Below, piece by piece: positions 1 to 5,436 of a stretch of DNA of 5,436 nt. A program made the position numbers and the translations under genes. Numbering within the stretch: the first letter of the stretch is position 1; every line of letters begins with the position of its first letter. This DNA is from Chloroflexota bacterium (GTDB taxonomy: Bacteria > Chloroflexota > Anaerolineae > B4-G1): the NCBI GenBank assembly GCA_030596915.1, contig JAUVSX010000245.1:1-5436 (forward strand), given 5' to 3'. The notes beneath the pieces are model-generated. The model saw nothing but the letters and a program-made list of their open reading frames with translations, ran no database searches and was not told the DNA's origin.

Positions 1-127
1 GGTCCAGCTGTCCAGCCGGCGTGCAGCTGAGGCCTGGGGCCAACGCCCGGCCGACACGGCGAACCACCGCCACGCAGTCACCCTGCGTCGCCCAGCCCCT
101 GAAATGCACCCGCTGCCCCCACAGTCT

Positions 128-156
128 TTGACAGGAGGACCATTCTCCTCTACAAT
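128..156 (+). promoter_or_regulatory. sigma70-type promoter of the EF-G-like gene
   Basis: A perfect -35 hexamer TTGACA (128-133) is followed by exactly 17 bp and then a -10 hexamer TACAAT (151-156), one mismatch from TATAAT. Transcription would start near 163, giving a 5' leader of about 70 nt before the ATG at 235. The spacer holds a small inverted repeat, AGGAG (133-137) and CTCCT (145-149), that could be chance or a regulator site. This is the best promoter match in the window. Confidence 0.75.
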
Positions 157-217
157 ACCGCTTGGCCAACCAGTCAGCGCCGCCAGGGAGCTGTAGTACC
201 AGGCCGGGAGATTGGAC

Positions 218-225
218 GAGGAGGA
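218..225 (+). promoter_or_regulatory. ribosome binding site deciding the EF-G-like start
   Basis: GAGGAGGA is a near-perfect Shine-Dalgarno sequence. The AGGAGG core (219-224) lies 10 nt before the ATG at 235 and 7 nt before an in-frame TTG at 232. ATG is preferred as the start; using TTG would add a single residue, so the choice hardly matters. Confidence 0.75.
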
Positions 226-234
226 TTCCCGTTG

Positions 235-2301
235 ATGAAAGATTACGCGACAGGGCAGTTGCGCAACGTTGTCCTGCTGGGGCATGGGAGCTCTGGAAAG
301 ACCTCGTTGGTAGAGGCAATGCTCTTTGCCAGCGGGGCGATCAACCGTATGGGTAGCGTCGAAGAGGGCACGACCGTTGCCGACTCCGACGAGGAGGAGA
401 TCAGGCGCCGGATTTCGCTTAGCTTGGCGATCGTGCCGGTTGAATGGGGTGACTACAAGATCAACGTGATGGACACTCCTGGCTACACCGACTTCGTCGG
501 TGAGGCCAAGAGCGCGATGCGAGTCGCTGACCTGGCGCTGATCGTGGTGGATGCTGTGGCCGGCGTTGAGGTAGGGACTGAGCTGCTCTGGAATTACGTT
601 GAGGAGCAGGGACTTCCCCGCGTGGTGGTCATCAACAAGATGAACCGGGAGAACGCTGATCTGGATCGCACACTCGAGGGCCTTCGAAAGGCCTTCGACA
701 AGAACTTCGTGCCGCTTCAGTTAGCTGTCGGCGCTCAAGCGGAGTTCGCTGGCGTGATAGACTTGGTCTGGATGAAGGCGCGGCTCGGGACGAGTGGGGC
801 GGCTGCGGATATCCCGTCAGAGCTTGCCGACGAGGCGGAAGAGGCTCGCATCCAGGTGGTCGAGGCCGCGGCCGAAGCGGATGACGAACTCATCATGAAG
901 TATCTGGAGGGTGAGGAGCTTACGCGCGAGGATGTTCTCCAAGGCCTGCGCGCCGCGATTCTCGATCAGTCGGTCGTTCCGGTGCTGGCCACGGCGGCGA
1001 CGGCCGCTCTGGGTACTCACGTGCTACTCGATGCGCTGGCGGCTTTCGCCCCCTCCCCGGCTGATGTGGGCCCAGCAGCGGCAGAAGGGCCGGCGGGCGA
1101 GGAGCAGATCGAACCCAACGAACTGGCTCCCTTGGCCGCGCTGGTTTTCAAGACCGCGGCCGATCCCTTCGTGGGCAAGATGACCTACTTCCGTGTGTAC
1201 GGCGGAATGATGAGCTCCAACGGCGCCGTGTACAACAGCCGGGTTCAGGCCGAGGAACGCGTGGGCCAGCTCTACGTCGTGCGTGGCAAGGAGCAATTGC
1301 CCGTGGATCAATTGCGGGCTGGAGACATCGGCGCGGTTGCGAAGCTGAGTGAGACGCTGACCGGCGACACTTTGTGTGACAAGGGACACCCCGTCGTGCT
1401 TCCCGGGCCGACGTTCCCTAGTCCTCTCTACGCGGTGGCGGTTAGCCCCACCAGCAAGGCCGATGCTGCGAAGTTGGGGACGACGCTAACGCGCATCTGC
1501 GAAGAGGATCTCACGTTGCGCTGGCGTCAGGAGCCCAGCACCCGACAGACGATTCTAGAGGGTATGGGAGAGGCCCACGTCGACATCGCTTTGCGCCGGA
1601 TGGAGAATCGCTTCGACGTCAAGGTGGAGACTGCGACACCCAGGGTGCCGTACCTGGAGACGGTCACACGCACCTATGGCGACAGCTACCGGCACAAGAA
1701 GCAGACAGGGGGTGCAGGCCAGTTTGCCGAGGTACACATGCGGCTGGAGCCTCTGTCCCGTGGCGAGGGCTTCGAGTATGCGTGGAAGGTAGTCGGGGGA
1801 CGCATTTCCCGCTCCTTCGAAAGCTCAATCGAAAAGGGCGTGAGACAGGTTATGGCGCAGGGCGTGATCGCCGGGTACCCCGTGGTGGATGTCAGAGCCG
1901 TGGTCTATGACGGCAAGGAGCACCCGGTCGACTCCAAGGACATCGCGTTCCAGGTCGCCGGAAGGGAAGTGTTCAAGAGGGTCATGATGGAGGCCGGTCC
2001 AGTTCTGCTGGAGCCGATCCATCGGGTCTCCATCTCCGTACCTGAGGAGTACACTGGCGACATTATGGGCGATCTGAACACCAGGAGAGCTCAGGTGCAG
2101 GGGATGGACCAGTTCGCCGGAAAGACGGTCATCAACGCACTGGCGCCGCTGGCTGAGATGCAGCGATACTCGACCAACCTTCGCAGCCTGACCCAGGGAC
2201 GGGGCATGTTCACAATGGAGCTCGATCACTACGAGCCCCTGCCATCACACCTGACCAAGGCCATCGTCGAAGCCCACCAACGGGAGCAGGAAGAGAAGTA
2301 G
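235..2301 (+). CDS. fusA2: elongation factor G-like translational GTPase (EF-G2 type)
   Basis: This 688-residue protein has the full five-domain EF-G plan. The GTPase domain spans about residues 8-285, domain II about 298-385, domain III about 395-470, domain IV about 475-595 and domain V about 600-680. The P-loop is GHGSSGKT (16-23), switch I ends RRIS (58-61), G3 is DTPGY (80-84) and G4 is NKMN (134-137). Canonical EF-G has AHIDAGKT, RGIT, DTPGH and NKMD, so this is the divergent paralogue group rather than the main translocase. Tyr84 in place of the catalytic His is, as I recall, normal for that group, but Asn137 in G4 is odd. Domain IV keeps the RHKKQTGG loop and His563, matching E. coli EF-G His583 at the tip that enters the ribosomal A site. 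Ribosome binding is therefore likely, in the cytoplasm; its precise role (translocation, recycling or stress) is not settled for the group. It has its own promoter and a downstream hairpin. The symbol is by analogy only. Confidence 0.92.
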   Translation: MKDYATGQLRNVVLLGHGSSGKTSLVEAMLFASGAINRMGSVEEGTTVADSDEEEIRRRISLSLAIVPVEWGDYKINVMDTPGYTDFVGEAKSAMRVADLALIVVDAVAGVEVGTELLWNYVEEQGLPRVVVINKMNRENADLDRTLEGLRKAFDKNFVPLQLAVGAQAEFAGVIDLVWMKARLGTSGAAADIPSELADEAEEARIQVVEAAAEADDELIMKYLEGEELTREDVLQGLRAAILDQSVVPVLATAATAALGTHVLLDALAAFAPSPADVGPAAAEGPAGEEQIEPNELAPLAALVFKTAADPFVGKMTYFRVYGGMMSSNGAVYNSRVQAEERVGQLYVVRGKEQLPVDQLRAGDIGAVAKLSETLTGDTLCDKGHPVVLPGPTFPSPLYAVAVSPTSKADAAKLGTTLTRICEEDLTLRWRQEPSTRQTILEGMGEAHVDIALRRMENRFDVKVETATPRVPYLETVTRTYGDSYRHKKQTGGAGQFAEVHMRLEPLSRGEGFEYAWKVVGGRISRSFESSIEKGVRQVMAQGVIAGYPVVDVRAVVYDGKEHPVDSKDIAFQVAGREVFKRVMMEAGPVLLEPIHRVSISVPEEYTGDIMGDLNTRRAQVQGMDQFAGKTVINALAPLAEMQRYSTNLRSLTQGRGMFTMELDHYEPLPSHLTKAIVEAHQREQEEK

Positions 2302-2325
2302 CACACGAAATGCCCACATCGATTG

Positions 2326-2356
2326 GGACTCGCCCGGAGCATCGGGCGAGTCCTTT
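2326..2356 (+). terminator. hairpin terminator after the EF-G-like gene
   Basis: GGACTCGCCCG (2326-2336) pairs perfectly with CGGGCGAGTCC (2343-2353): 11 bp, GC-rich, with a 6-nt loop, followed by only TTT (2354-2356). The stem is very stable but the T tract is short, so it may terminate imperfectly or act as a 3'-end stabiliser. It lies 25 nt after the stop codon and just before the sulfatase, suggesting the two genes are separate transcription units. Confidence 0.7.
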
Positions 2357-2367
2357 CACTAGTTGCC

Positions 2368-2372
2368 GGGAG
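2368..2372 (+). promoter_or_regulatory. ribosome binding site deciding the sulfatase start
   Basis: GGGAG sits 8 nt before the ATG at 2381. This supports ATG 2381 over the in-frame TTG at 2363, which has no ribosome site and would add six residues (MPGAHA) upstream of the first conserved strand. No convincing sigma70 promoter is visible between the hairpin and this site. Confidence 0.55.
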
Positions 2373-2380
2373 CGCACGCT

Positions 2381-3739
2381 ATGAGGCCTCCGAACATCCT
2401 GTACCTCCACTCACACGATACGGGTCGCTACGTTGAGCCCTATGGCTATGGAGTGGCGACGCCGAACATCCAGCGCCTGGCCGACGAGGGCATCCTGTTT
2501 CGCCAGGCGTTCTGCGCTGCGCCGACCTGCTCGCCGAGCCGCGCCGCTCTGCTGACCGGACAGTGTGCCCATTCCAGTGGGATGCTGGGTCTGGCCCATC
2601 GCGGCTTCTCGCTCACCGACAACCGGCAGCATCTACTGCACACATTGCGTGGTGCTGGCTTTCACTCGACCTTGATTGGCGTGCAACACGTGGCCCAAAG
2701 GGCCGAGAGCATCGGATACGACGAGGTAGTGCCGCTTCCGAGCCGGCAGGTCCAACACGTCGCGCCGGCTGCGTGCGCCACCCTCGCCGATGGGCCCCAG
2801 GAGCCCTTCTTCCTCTCCGTTGGCTTCATCGAGACCCACCGTGAGTATCCTGCTCCCGGTCCAAGGGAGGATTCGCGCTACTGCCTGCCTCCCCACCCTC
2901 TGCCCGACACCTCGGAGACCAGGCAGGATTTCGCGGCCTACCGCGCAAGCGCGCGCATCCTCGATCAGGGTGTCGGTATGGTCCTCGACGCCCTCGACGC
3001 GAGCGGCCTGGCCGACGACACTCTGGTGATCTGTACCACCGACCATGGCATCGCCTTCCCCGGGATGAAGTGCAACCTGACCGATCACGGCATTGGCGTG
3101 ATGCTCATCATGCGAGGTCCGGGTGGCTTCGCTGGTGGTCAGGTCTGCGACGCGATGGTCTCGCAGATCGACCTATTCCCCACGATCTGCGACTTGGTCG
3201 GCATCTGCGACCTGGTCGACATCCTCGACCCGGTCGGCGTTTGCGACCTGGTCAGTCTCCGCAGGCCTGACTGGCTGCAAGGCAAGTCGATTATGCCGCT
3301 GGTGCGCGGCGAGGCGGAACAGCTCCACGACCAGGTCTTCGCCGAGGTCACCTACCACGCTGCGTACGAGCCTCAGCGCGCCGTGCGCACGCCACGCTGG
3401 AAGTACATTCGCCGCTACGGGGATCGCGAAGCCCCAGTGCTGCCCAACTGCGATGACGGTCTGAGCAAGGACGTGTGGCTGCACCACGGGTGGCGCGATC
3501 TGGTCGTTGCCCCCGAACAGCTCTACGACCTGGTTTTCGACCCCAACGAGAGCCGCAACCTGGCCAACGACCCATCGGTGTCTGACGTGCTACAGCAGAT
3601 GCGGCTCAGGCTGGACGACTGGATGAGCGCGACCGGCGACCCGCTGCTCCTTGGGCCGGTGCCGGCTCCTCCCGGGGCCAGGGTGAATGATGCGGACGGT
3701 TTGTCGCCCACAGAGCCAGTTTCAGTCATGCCGGAGTAG
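2381..3739 (+). CDS. Cys-type sulfatase, heparan N-sulfatase (sulfamidase)-like
   Basis: This 452-residue protein is an alkaline-phosphatase-fold sulfatase that hydrolyses a sulfate ester or sulfamate. The signature CSPSRAALLTG begins at Cys50, the residue converted to formylglycine; Arg54 stabilises it. Other expected active-site residues are Asp13, His103, His153, Asp221, His222 and Lys230. The order and spacing resemble human SGSH, for example TTDHGIAFPGMKCNL against TSDNGIPFPSGRTNL, hence the subfamily call. Departures from SGSH are His12-Asp13 for the Asp-Asp metal pair and Val101 where SGSH has an active-site Lys; both may be normal for this bacterial subgroup. The C-terminal part has RTPRWKYIRRY and LYDLVFDPNE, typical of sulfatases. 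There is no signal peptide: the first beta-strand (NILYLH) starts at residue 5, so the enzyme is probably cytoplasmic. Residues 269-292 are four tandem hexapeptides where relatives have one. The next gene encodes its likely activator. The substrate is unknown. Confidence 0.9.
   Translation: MRPPNILYLHSHDTGRYVEPYGYGVATPNIQRLADEGILFRQAFCAAPTCSPSRAALLTGQCAHSSGMLGLAHRGFSLTDNRQHLLHTLRGAGFHSTLIGVQHVAQRAESIGYDEVVPLPSRQVQHVAPAACATLADGPQEPFFLSVGFIETHREYPAPGPREDSRYCLPPHPLPDTSETRQDFAAYRASARILDQGVGMVLDALDASGLADDTLVICTTDHGIAFPGMKCNLTDHGIGVMLIMRGPGGFAGGQVCDAMVSQIDLFPTICDLVGICDLVDILDPVGVCDLVSLRRPDWLQGKSIMPLVRGEAEQLHDQVFAEVTYHAAYEPQRAVRTPRWKYIRRYGDREAPVLPNCDDGLSKDVWLHHGWRDLVVAPEQLYDLVFDPNESRNLANDPSVSDVLQQMRLRLDDWMSATGDPLLLGPVPAPPGARVNDADGLSPTEPVSVMPE
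3185..3256 (+). repeat. four tandem copies of an 18-bp coding repeat within the sulfatase
   Basis: Units lie at 3185-3202, 3203-3220, 3221-3238 and 3239-3256. They encode ICDLVG, ICDLVD, ILDPVG and VCDLVS. The DNA consensus is ATCTGCGACCTGGTCGGC. Units 1 and 2 differ at 2 of 18 bases, while units 3 and 4 are more diverged. The period is a multiple of three, so the frame is kept. Sulfatases usually have one such segment here (DLFPTICDLxGI, then RPDW), so three units look added by duplication. Confidence 0.9.
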
Positions 3740-3740
3740 G

Positions 3741-3780
3741 GCCTACGCCCGCATCAGGCTGTGCAGTCAGCTTGGTAGGC
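3741..3780 (+). other. possible two-tier hairpin between sulfatase and maturase genes
   Basis: GCCTAC (3741-3746) pairs with GTAGGC (3775-3780). Inside it AGGCTG (3756-3761) can pair with CAGCTT (3768-3773, one G-T pair). The inner and outer stems are joined by an asymmetric internal loop, and no T run follows. It could be a weak intercistronic RNA structure or chance. It starts two bases after the sulfatase stop. Confidence 0.25.
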
Positions 3781-3783
3781 GCA

Positions 3784-3789
3784 TACAAT
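3784..3789 (+). promoter_or_regulatory. possible -10 element immediately before the maturase start
   Basis: TACAAT, the same hexamer as in the upstream promoter, ends 4 nt before the ATG at 3794. No -35 hexamer stands at 16-18 bp spacing (the 17-bp position reads GTGCAG). If it is used, transcription would begin at or just inside the start codon, giving a leaderless message. That would fit the lack of a Shine-Dalgarno sequence here. It is one AT-rich hexamer and may be coincidence. Confidence 0.25.
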
Positions 3790-3793
3790 AGCG

Positions 3794-5128
3794 ATGTCGA
3801 ACTCCGCCGAGTCCCGCCCTGCTGCTCCCCCGGCCTTCAACATCATGGTGAAGCCAGTCGGGCCCACCTGTAATCTGGCGTGTGCCTACTGCTACTACCT
3901 ATCCAAGCAACAGCTCTACGAGGACCGTCGCTTCCGTATGAGCGACGAGCTGCTGGAGACATTCACCCGCCAGTACATCGAGGCCCAGAAGGTTCCGGAA
4001 GTGGTCTTCGGCTGGCAGGGCGGAGAGCCCACCCTCATAGGCCTGGATTTCTTCCGACTGGCGGTGAAGCTGCAGCAGAGGTATGGTAGGCCAGGGGTGC
4101 GCATTCTCAACGCGCTACAGACCAACGGCACGACCTTGGACGACGCGTGGTGTGACTTCTTCCGCGAGCACGGTTTCCTGATTGGCCTCAGCCTGGATGG
4201 GCCCGAAGAGCTACACAATGCCTTCCGGGTCGACAAGAGTCATCGCGCGACGTTCGACCGAGTGATGAAAGGGGCGGCGCTGCTCAAGGAGCACGATGTC
4301 GATTTCAACATCCTCACGACGGTCCACGCCGCCAATGCTGACCACCCGGTGGAGGTGTATCGCTTCCTGCGCGATGAGGTAGAGGCCCCGTTCATTCAGT
4401 TCATACCGATTGTCGAAAGGGACAATCAGACCGGCTTCCAGGAAGGGAGCAAGGTGACTGCGCGCTCGGTGGGCGGGCGACAGTACGGGGACTTCCTCAT
4501 CGGCGTCTTCGACGAGTGGCTACGACGCGATGTCGGCCGCGTCTTCGTGCAAGTGTTCGACATGGCACTCACCGCGTCGCTGGGCGAGCGTCCGGGGCTG
4601 TGCGTCTTCGACGAGACCTGCGGCGCCGCGCTGATACTCGAACACAACGGAGACGTATACGCCTGTGACCACTTCGTGGAGCCCCGCTGGCTGCTAGGGA
4701 ACATCCGGGACGCCCCGCTGGTAGATCTGGTGGGGTCTGAGAAGCAGTGGCGATTCGGGCAGGACAAGCGTGATACGCTTCCCCGTATTTGCAGGGAGTG
4801 TCCGGTGCGCTTCATCTGCAACGGGGGCTGCCCCAAGAACCGCGTCTTGCGTGCCCCCGACGGCGAACCGGGCCTCAACTACCTCTGCGAGGGATACCAG
4901 GCCTTCTTCACCCACATCACGAGGCCGATGCGGCTGATGACGGAGGAGCTACGGGCGGGTAGACCCCCTGCGGGCGTGATAGGGCTTCTCGCAGCGGAGG
5001 ATGCGGAACTCCAGCGCCGCTTCGCCCGGGCCCGTCGCAACCAACCATGCCCCTGCGACAGCGGTCGCAAGTTCAAGAACTGCCATGGGCGCCCCTCATC
5101 GCGGCCGGGCACGCATCGCCAGGCCTGA
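3794..5128 (+). CDS. anaerobic sulfatase-maturating enzyme (radical SAM/SPASM) with C-terminal SEC-C motif
   Basis: This 444-residue cytoplasmic iron-sulfur enzyme uses S-adenosylmethionine to oxidise the active-site Cys of a sulfatase to C-alpha-formylglycine without oxygen. The radical SAM cluster motif is Cys26-x3-Cys30-x2-Cys33, followed by WQGGEPT (74-80) and QTNGT. The SPASM domain has all eight cysteines expected for two auxiliary 4Fe-4S clusters: 270, 276, 291, 333, 336, 342, 346 and 365. Their spacing closely matches Clostridium perfringens anSME as I recall it. Asp292 in CDHF matches that enzyme's catalytic Asp277. The N-terminal half resembles the E. coli AslB/YdeM type (AFxxMxKPxGxxCNL). 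After the SPASM domain comes a SEC-C zinc motif, Cys419-x-Cys421-x8-Cys430-His431, an add-on not needed for the core reaction. The ATG at 3794 lacks a clear ribosome site; the alternative ATG at 3845 would remove 17 weakly conserved residues. The sulfatase 54 bp upstream, with Cys50, is the likely substrate. Confidence 0.93.
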   Translation: MSNSAESRPAAPPAFNIMVKPVGPTCNLACAYCYYLSKQQLYEDRRFRMSDELLETFTRQYIEAQKVPEVVFGWQGGEPTLIGLDFFRLAVKLQQRYGRPGVRILNALQTNGTTLDDAWCDFFREHGFLIGLSLDGPEELHNAFRVDKSHRATFDRVMKGAALLKEHDVDFNILTTVHAANADHPVEVYRFLRDEVEAPFIQFIPIVERDNQTGFQEGSKVTARSVGGRQYGDFLIGVFDEWLRRDVGRVFVQVFDMALTASLGERPGLCVFDETCGAALILEHNGDVYACDHFVEPRWLLGNIRDAPLVDLVGSEKQWRFGQDKRDTLPRICRECPVRFICNGGCPKNRVLRAPDGEPGLNYLCEGYQAFFTHITRPMRLMTEELRAGRPPAGVIGLLAAEDAELQRRFARARRNQPCPCDSGRKFKNCHGRPSSRPGTHRQA

Positions 5129-5234
5129 TCCGATGATTTCGCCACGCACTACGACCCTGAGACTGACACCTAGATGTGGCCCAAGACAAGCGACAAGTCA
5201 TCGTCATCGCACGGCCACGACATGCTCTGTGAAG

Positions 5235-5253
5235 CGAAAACCTGACAGGTTTC
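5235..5253. repeat. palindromic repeat, copy 1
   Basis: The core AAACCTGACAGGTTT (5238-5252) is a perfect 7+1+7 palindrome. With flanking CGA and C it forms a 19-bp element repeated 51 bp downstream with only the centre base changed. A 5-bp stem with a 5-nt loop could form in RNA. The symmetry also suits a dimeric DNA-binding protein. I recall very similar elements scattered in Chloroflexota and cyanobacterial genomes; this has not been checked here. Confidence 0.8.
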
Positions 5254-5285
5254 TACGTCTTCGATCATCAGCGCACCGACTCGCT

Positions 5286-5304
5286 CGAAAACCTGTCAGG
5301 TTTC
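5286..5304. repeat. palindromic repeat, copy 2
   Basis: The core AAACCTGTCAGGTTT (5289-5303) has the same arms as copy 1 but T at the centre, so it is the exact reverse complement of copy 1's core. The two can be read as an 18/19 direct repeat or as a 15-bp inverted repeat separated by 36 bp. As RNA or single-stranded DNA, they could fold into one long hairpin instead of two short ones. Confidence 0.8.
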
Positions 5305-5436
5305 CACTGCATTGCCGTGGCGAAGCGCTCGGGCAGGGACCGCACCCGGGCTTGTCGTTATCACTATGTATGACATGGTGCCTAATTGGGGCGAAAACAA
5401 GGTGACAGGCCTCCGTGCAGAGAGCGTCGGCAACAA

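Larger units (their letters stand above)
5129..5436. other. gene-free region with paired palindromes
   Basis: No coding sequence, tRNA or convincing promoter is visible on either strand. An open frame (5001-5405) enters from inside the maturase gene, but its translation has no recognisable family. The only clear structure is the pair of palindromes at 5238-5252 and 5289-5303. A T-rich hairpin terminator for the maturase gene is not obvious. Any downstream gene begins beyond the window. Confidence 0.6.

Noticed and set aside
1..127. Frame open from base 2 to a stop near 196, possibly the tail of an upstream gene
   Set aside because: The translation is not recognisable and the frame runs through the promoter; a short GC-rich stretch can be open by chance. 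No hairpin with a T run marks an upstream gene end.
1296..1316. Repeated CAATTGC in the EF-G-like gene
   Set aside because: A short 7-bp repeat inside coding sequence, explained by codon choice; no further copies or structure.
2633..3088. Minus-strand open frame of 151 codons opposite the sulfatase
   Set aside because: It lies wholly within the well-supported sulfatase gene, as expected of antisense frames in GC-rich DNA, and matches no family I know.
3185..3256. The 18-bp tandem units considered as a CRISPR-like array
   Set aside because: Units are directly adjacent without spacers, in frame and inside a conserved protein, so they are a coding minisatellite.
4426..4878. Minus-strand open frame of 150 codons opposite the maturase
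   Set aside because: It lies opposite the conserved SPASM region and has Ser/Arg/Pro-rich low-complexity composition typical of shadow frames.
5235..5304. Palindrome pair considered as insertion-sequence ends or a CRISPR remnant
   Set aside because: Only 36 bp separate the cores, too little for a transposase, and there is no flanking target duplication or regular spacer series.
5352..5376. TTGTCG and TATGTAT considered as a promoter for a gene past the right edge
   Set aside because: The hexamers are not 16-18 bp apart and no start codon with a ribosome site follows within the window.
5001..5405. Plus-strand open frame of 134 codons running out of the maturase gene into the 3' region
   Set aside because: It overlaps the end of the maturase in another frame, has no recognisable domain, translates the palindromes as coding sequence, and shows no ribosome site.

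Overview
The window holds three complete plus-strand genes on GC-rich DNA (roughly 60% G+C by eye). In order they are an elongation factor G-like translational GTPase (235-2301), a cysteine-type sulfatase related to heparan N-sulfatase/sulfamidase (2381-3739), and an anaerobic sulfatase-maturating radical SAM enzyme with a C-terminal SEC-C zinc motif (3794-5128). About 300 bases of apparently non-coding DNA follow, carrying two copies of a 15-bp palindrome.

Organism: a bacterium, most likely an anaerobe or one with an anaerobic phase, because the maturase is the oxygen-sensitive radical SAM type. The divergent EF-G paralogue, the high G+C and the AAACCTG(A/T)CAGGTTT palindromes would fit a Chloroflexota-like lineage. 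That placement rests on recall of similar sequences and is low confidence; no rRNA or lineage marker is present.

Layout: positions 1-127 contain no gene I can recognise. A near-consensus sigma70 promoter (128-156) precedes the EF-G-like gene, which has a strong Shine-Dalgarno. A perfect 11-bp hairpin (2326-2353) with a short T run separates it from the sulfatase, so the GTPase is probably its own transcription unit. The sulfatase and maturase are 54 bp apart in the same direction and form a functional pair: the maturase would oxidise the sulfatase's active-site Cys50 to formylglycine. Neither has a signal peptide, so the chemistry is probably cytoplasmic.

Most notable points: (1) four in-frame copies of an 18-bp repeat inside the sulfatase, where relatives have one; (2) an EF-G-like protein whose guanine-specificity motif reads NKMN instead of NKxD; (3) the SEC-C tail on the maturase; (4) the paired palindromes downstream. 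I did not find a clearly new multi-gene system. The window reads as a sulfatase/maturase pair beside a housekeeping-type GTPase paralogue, with some unusual sequence details.
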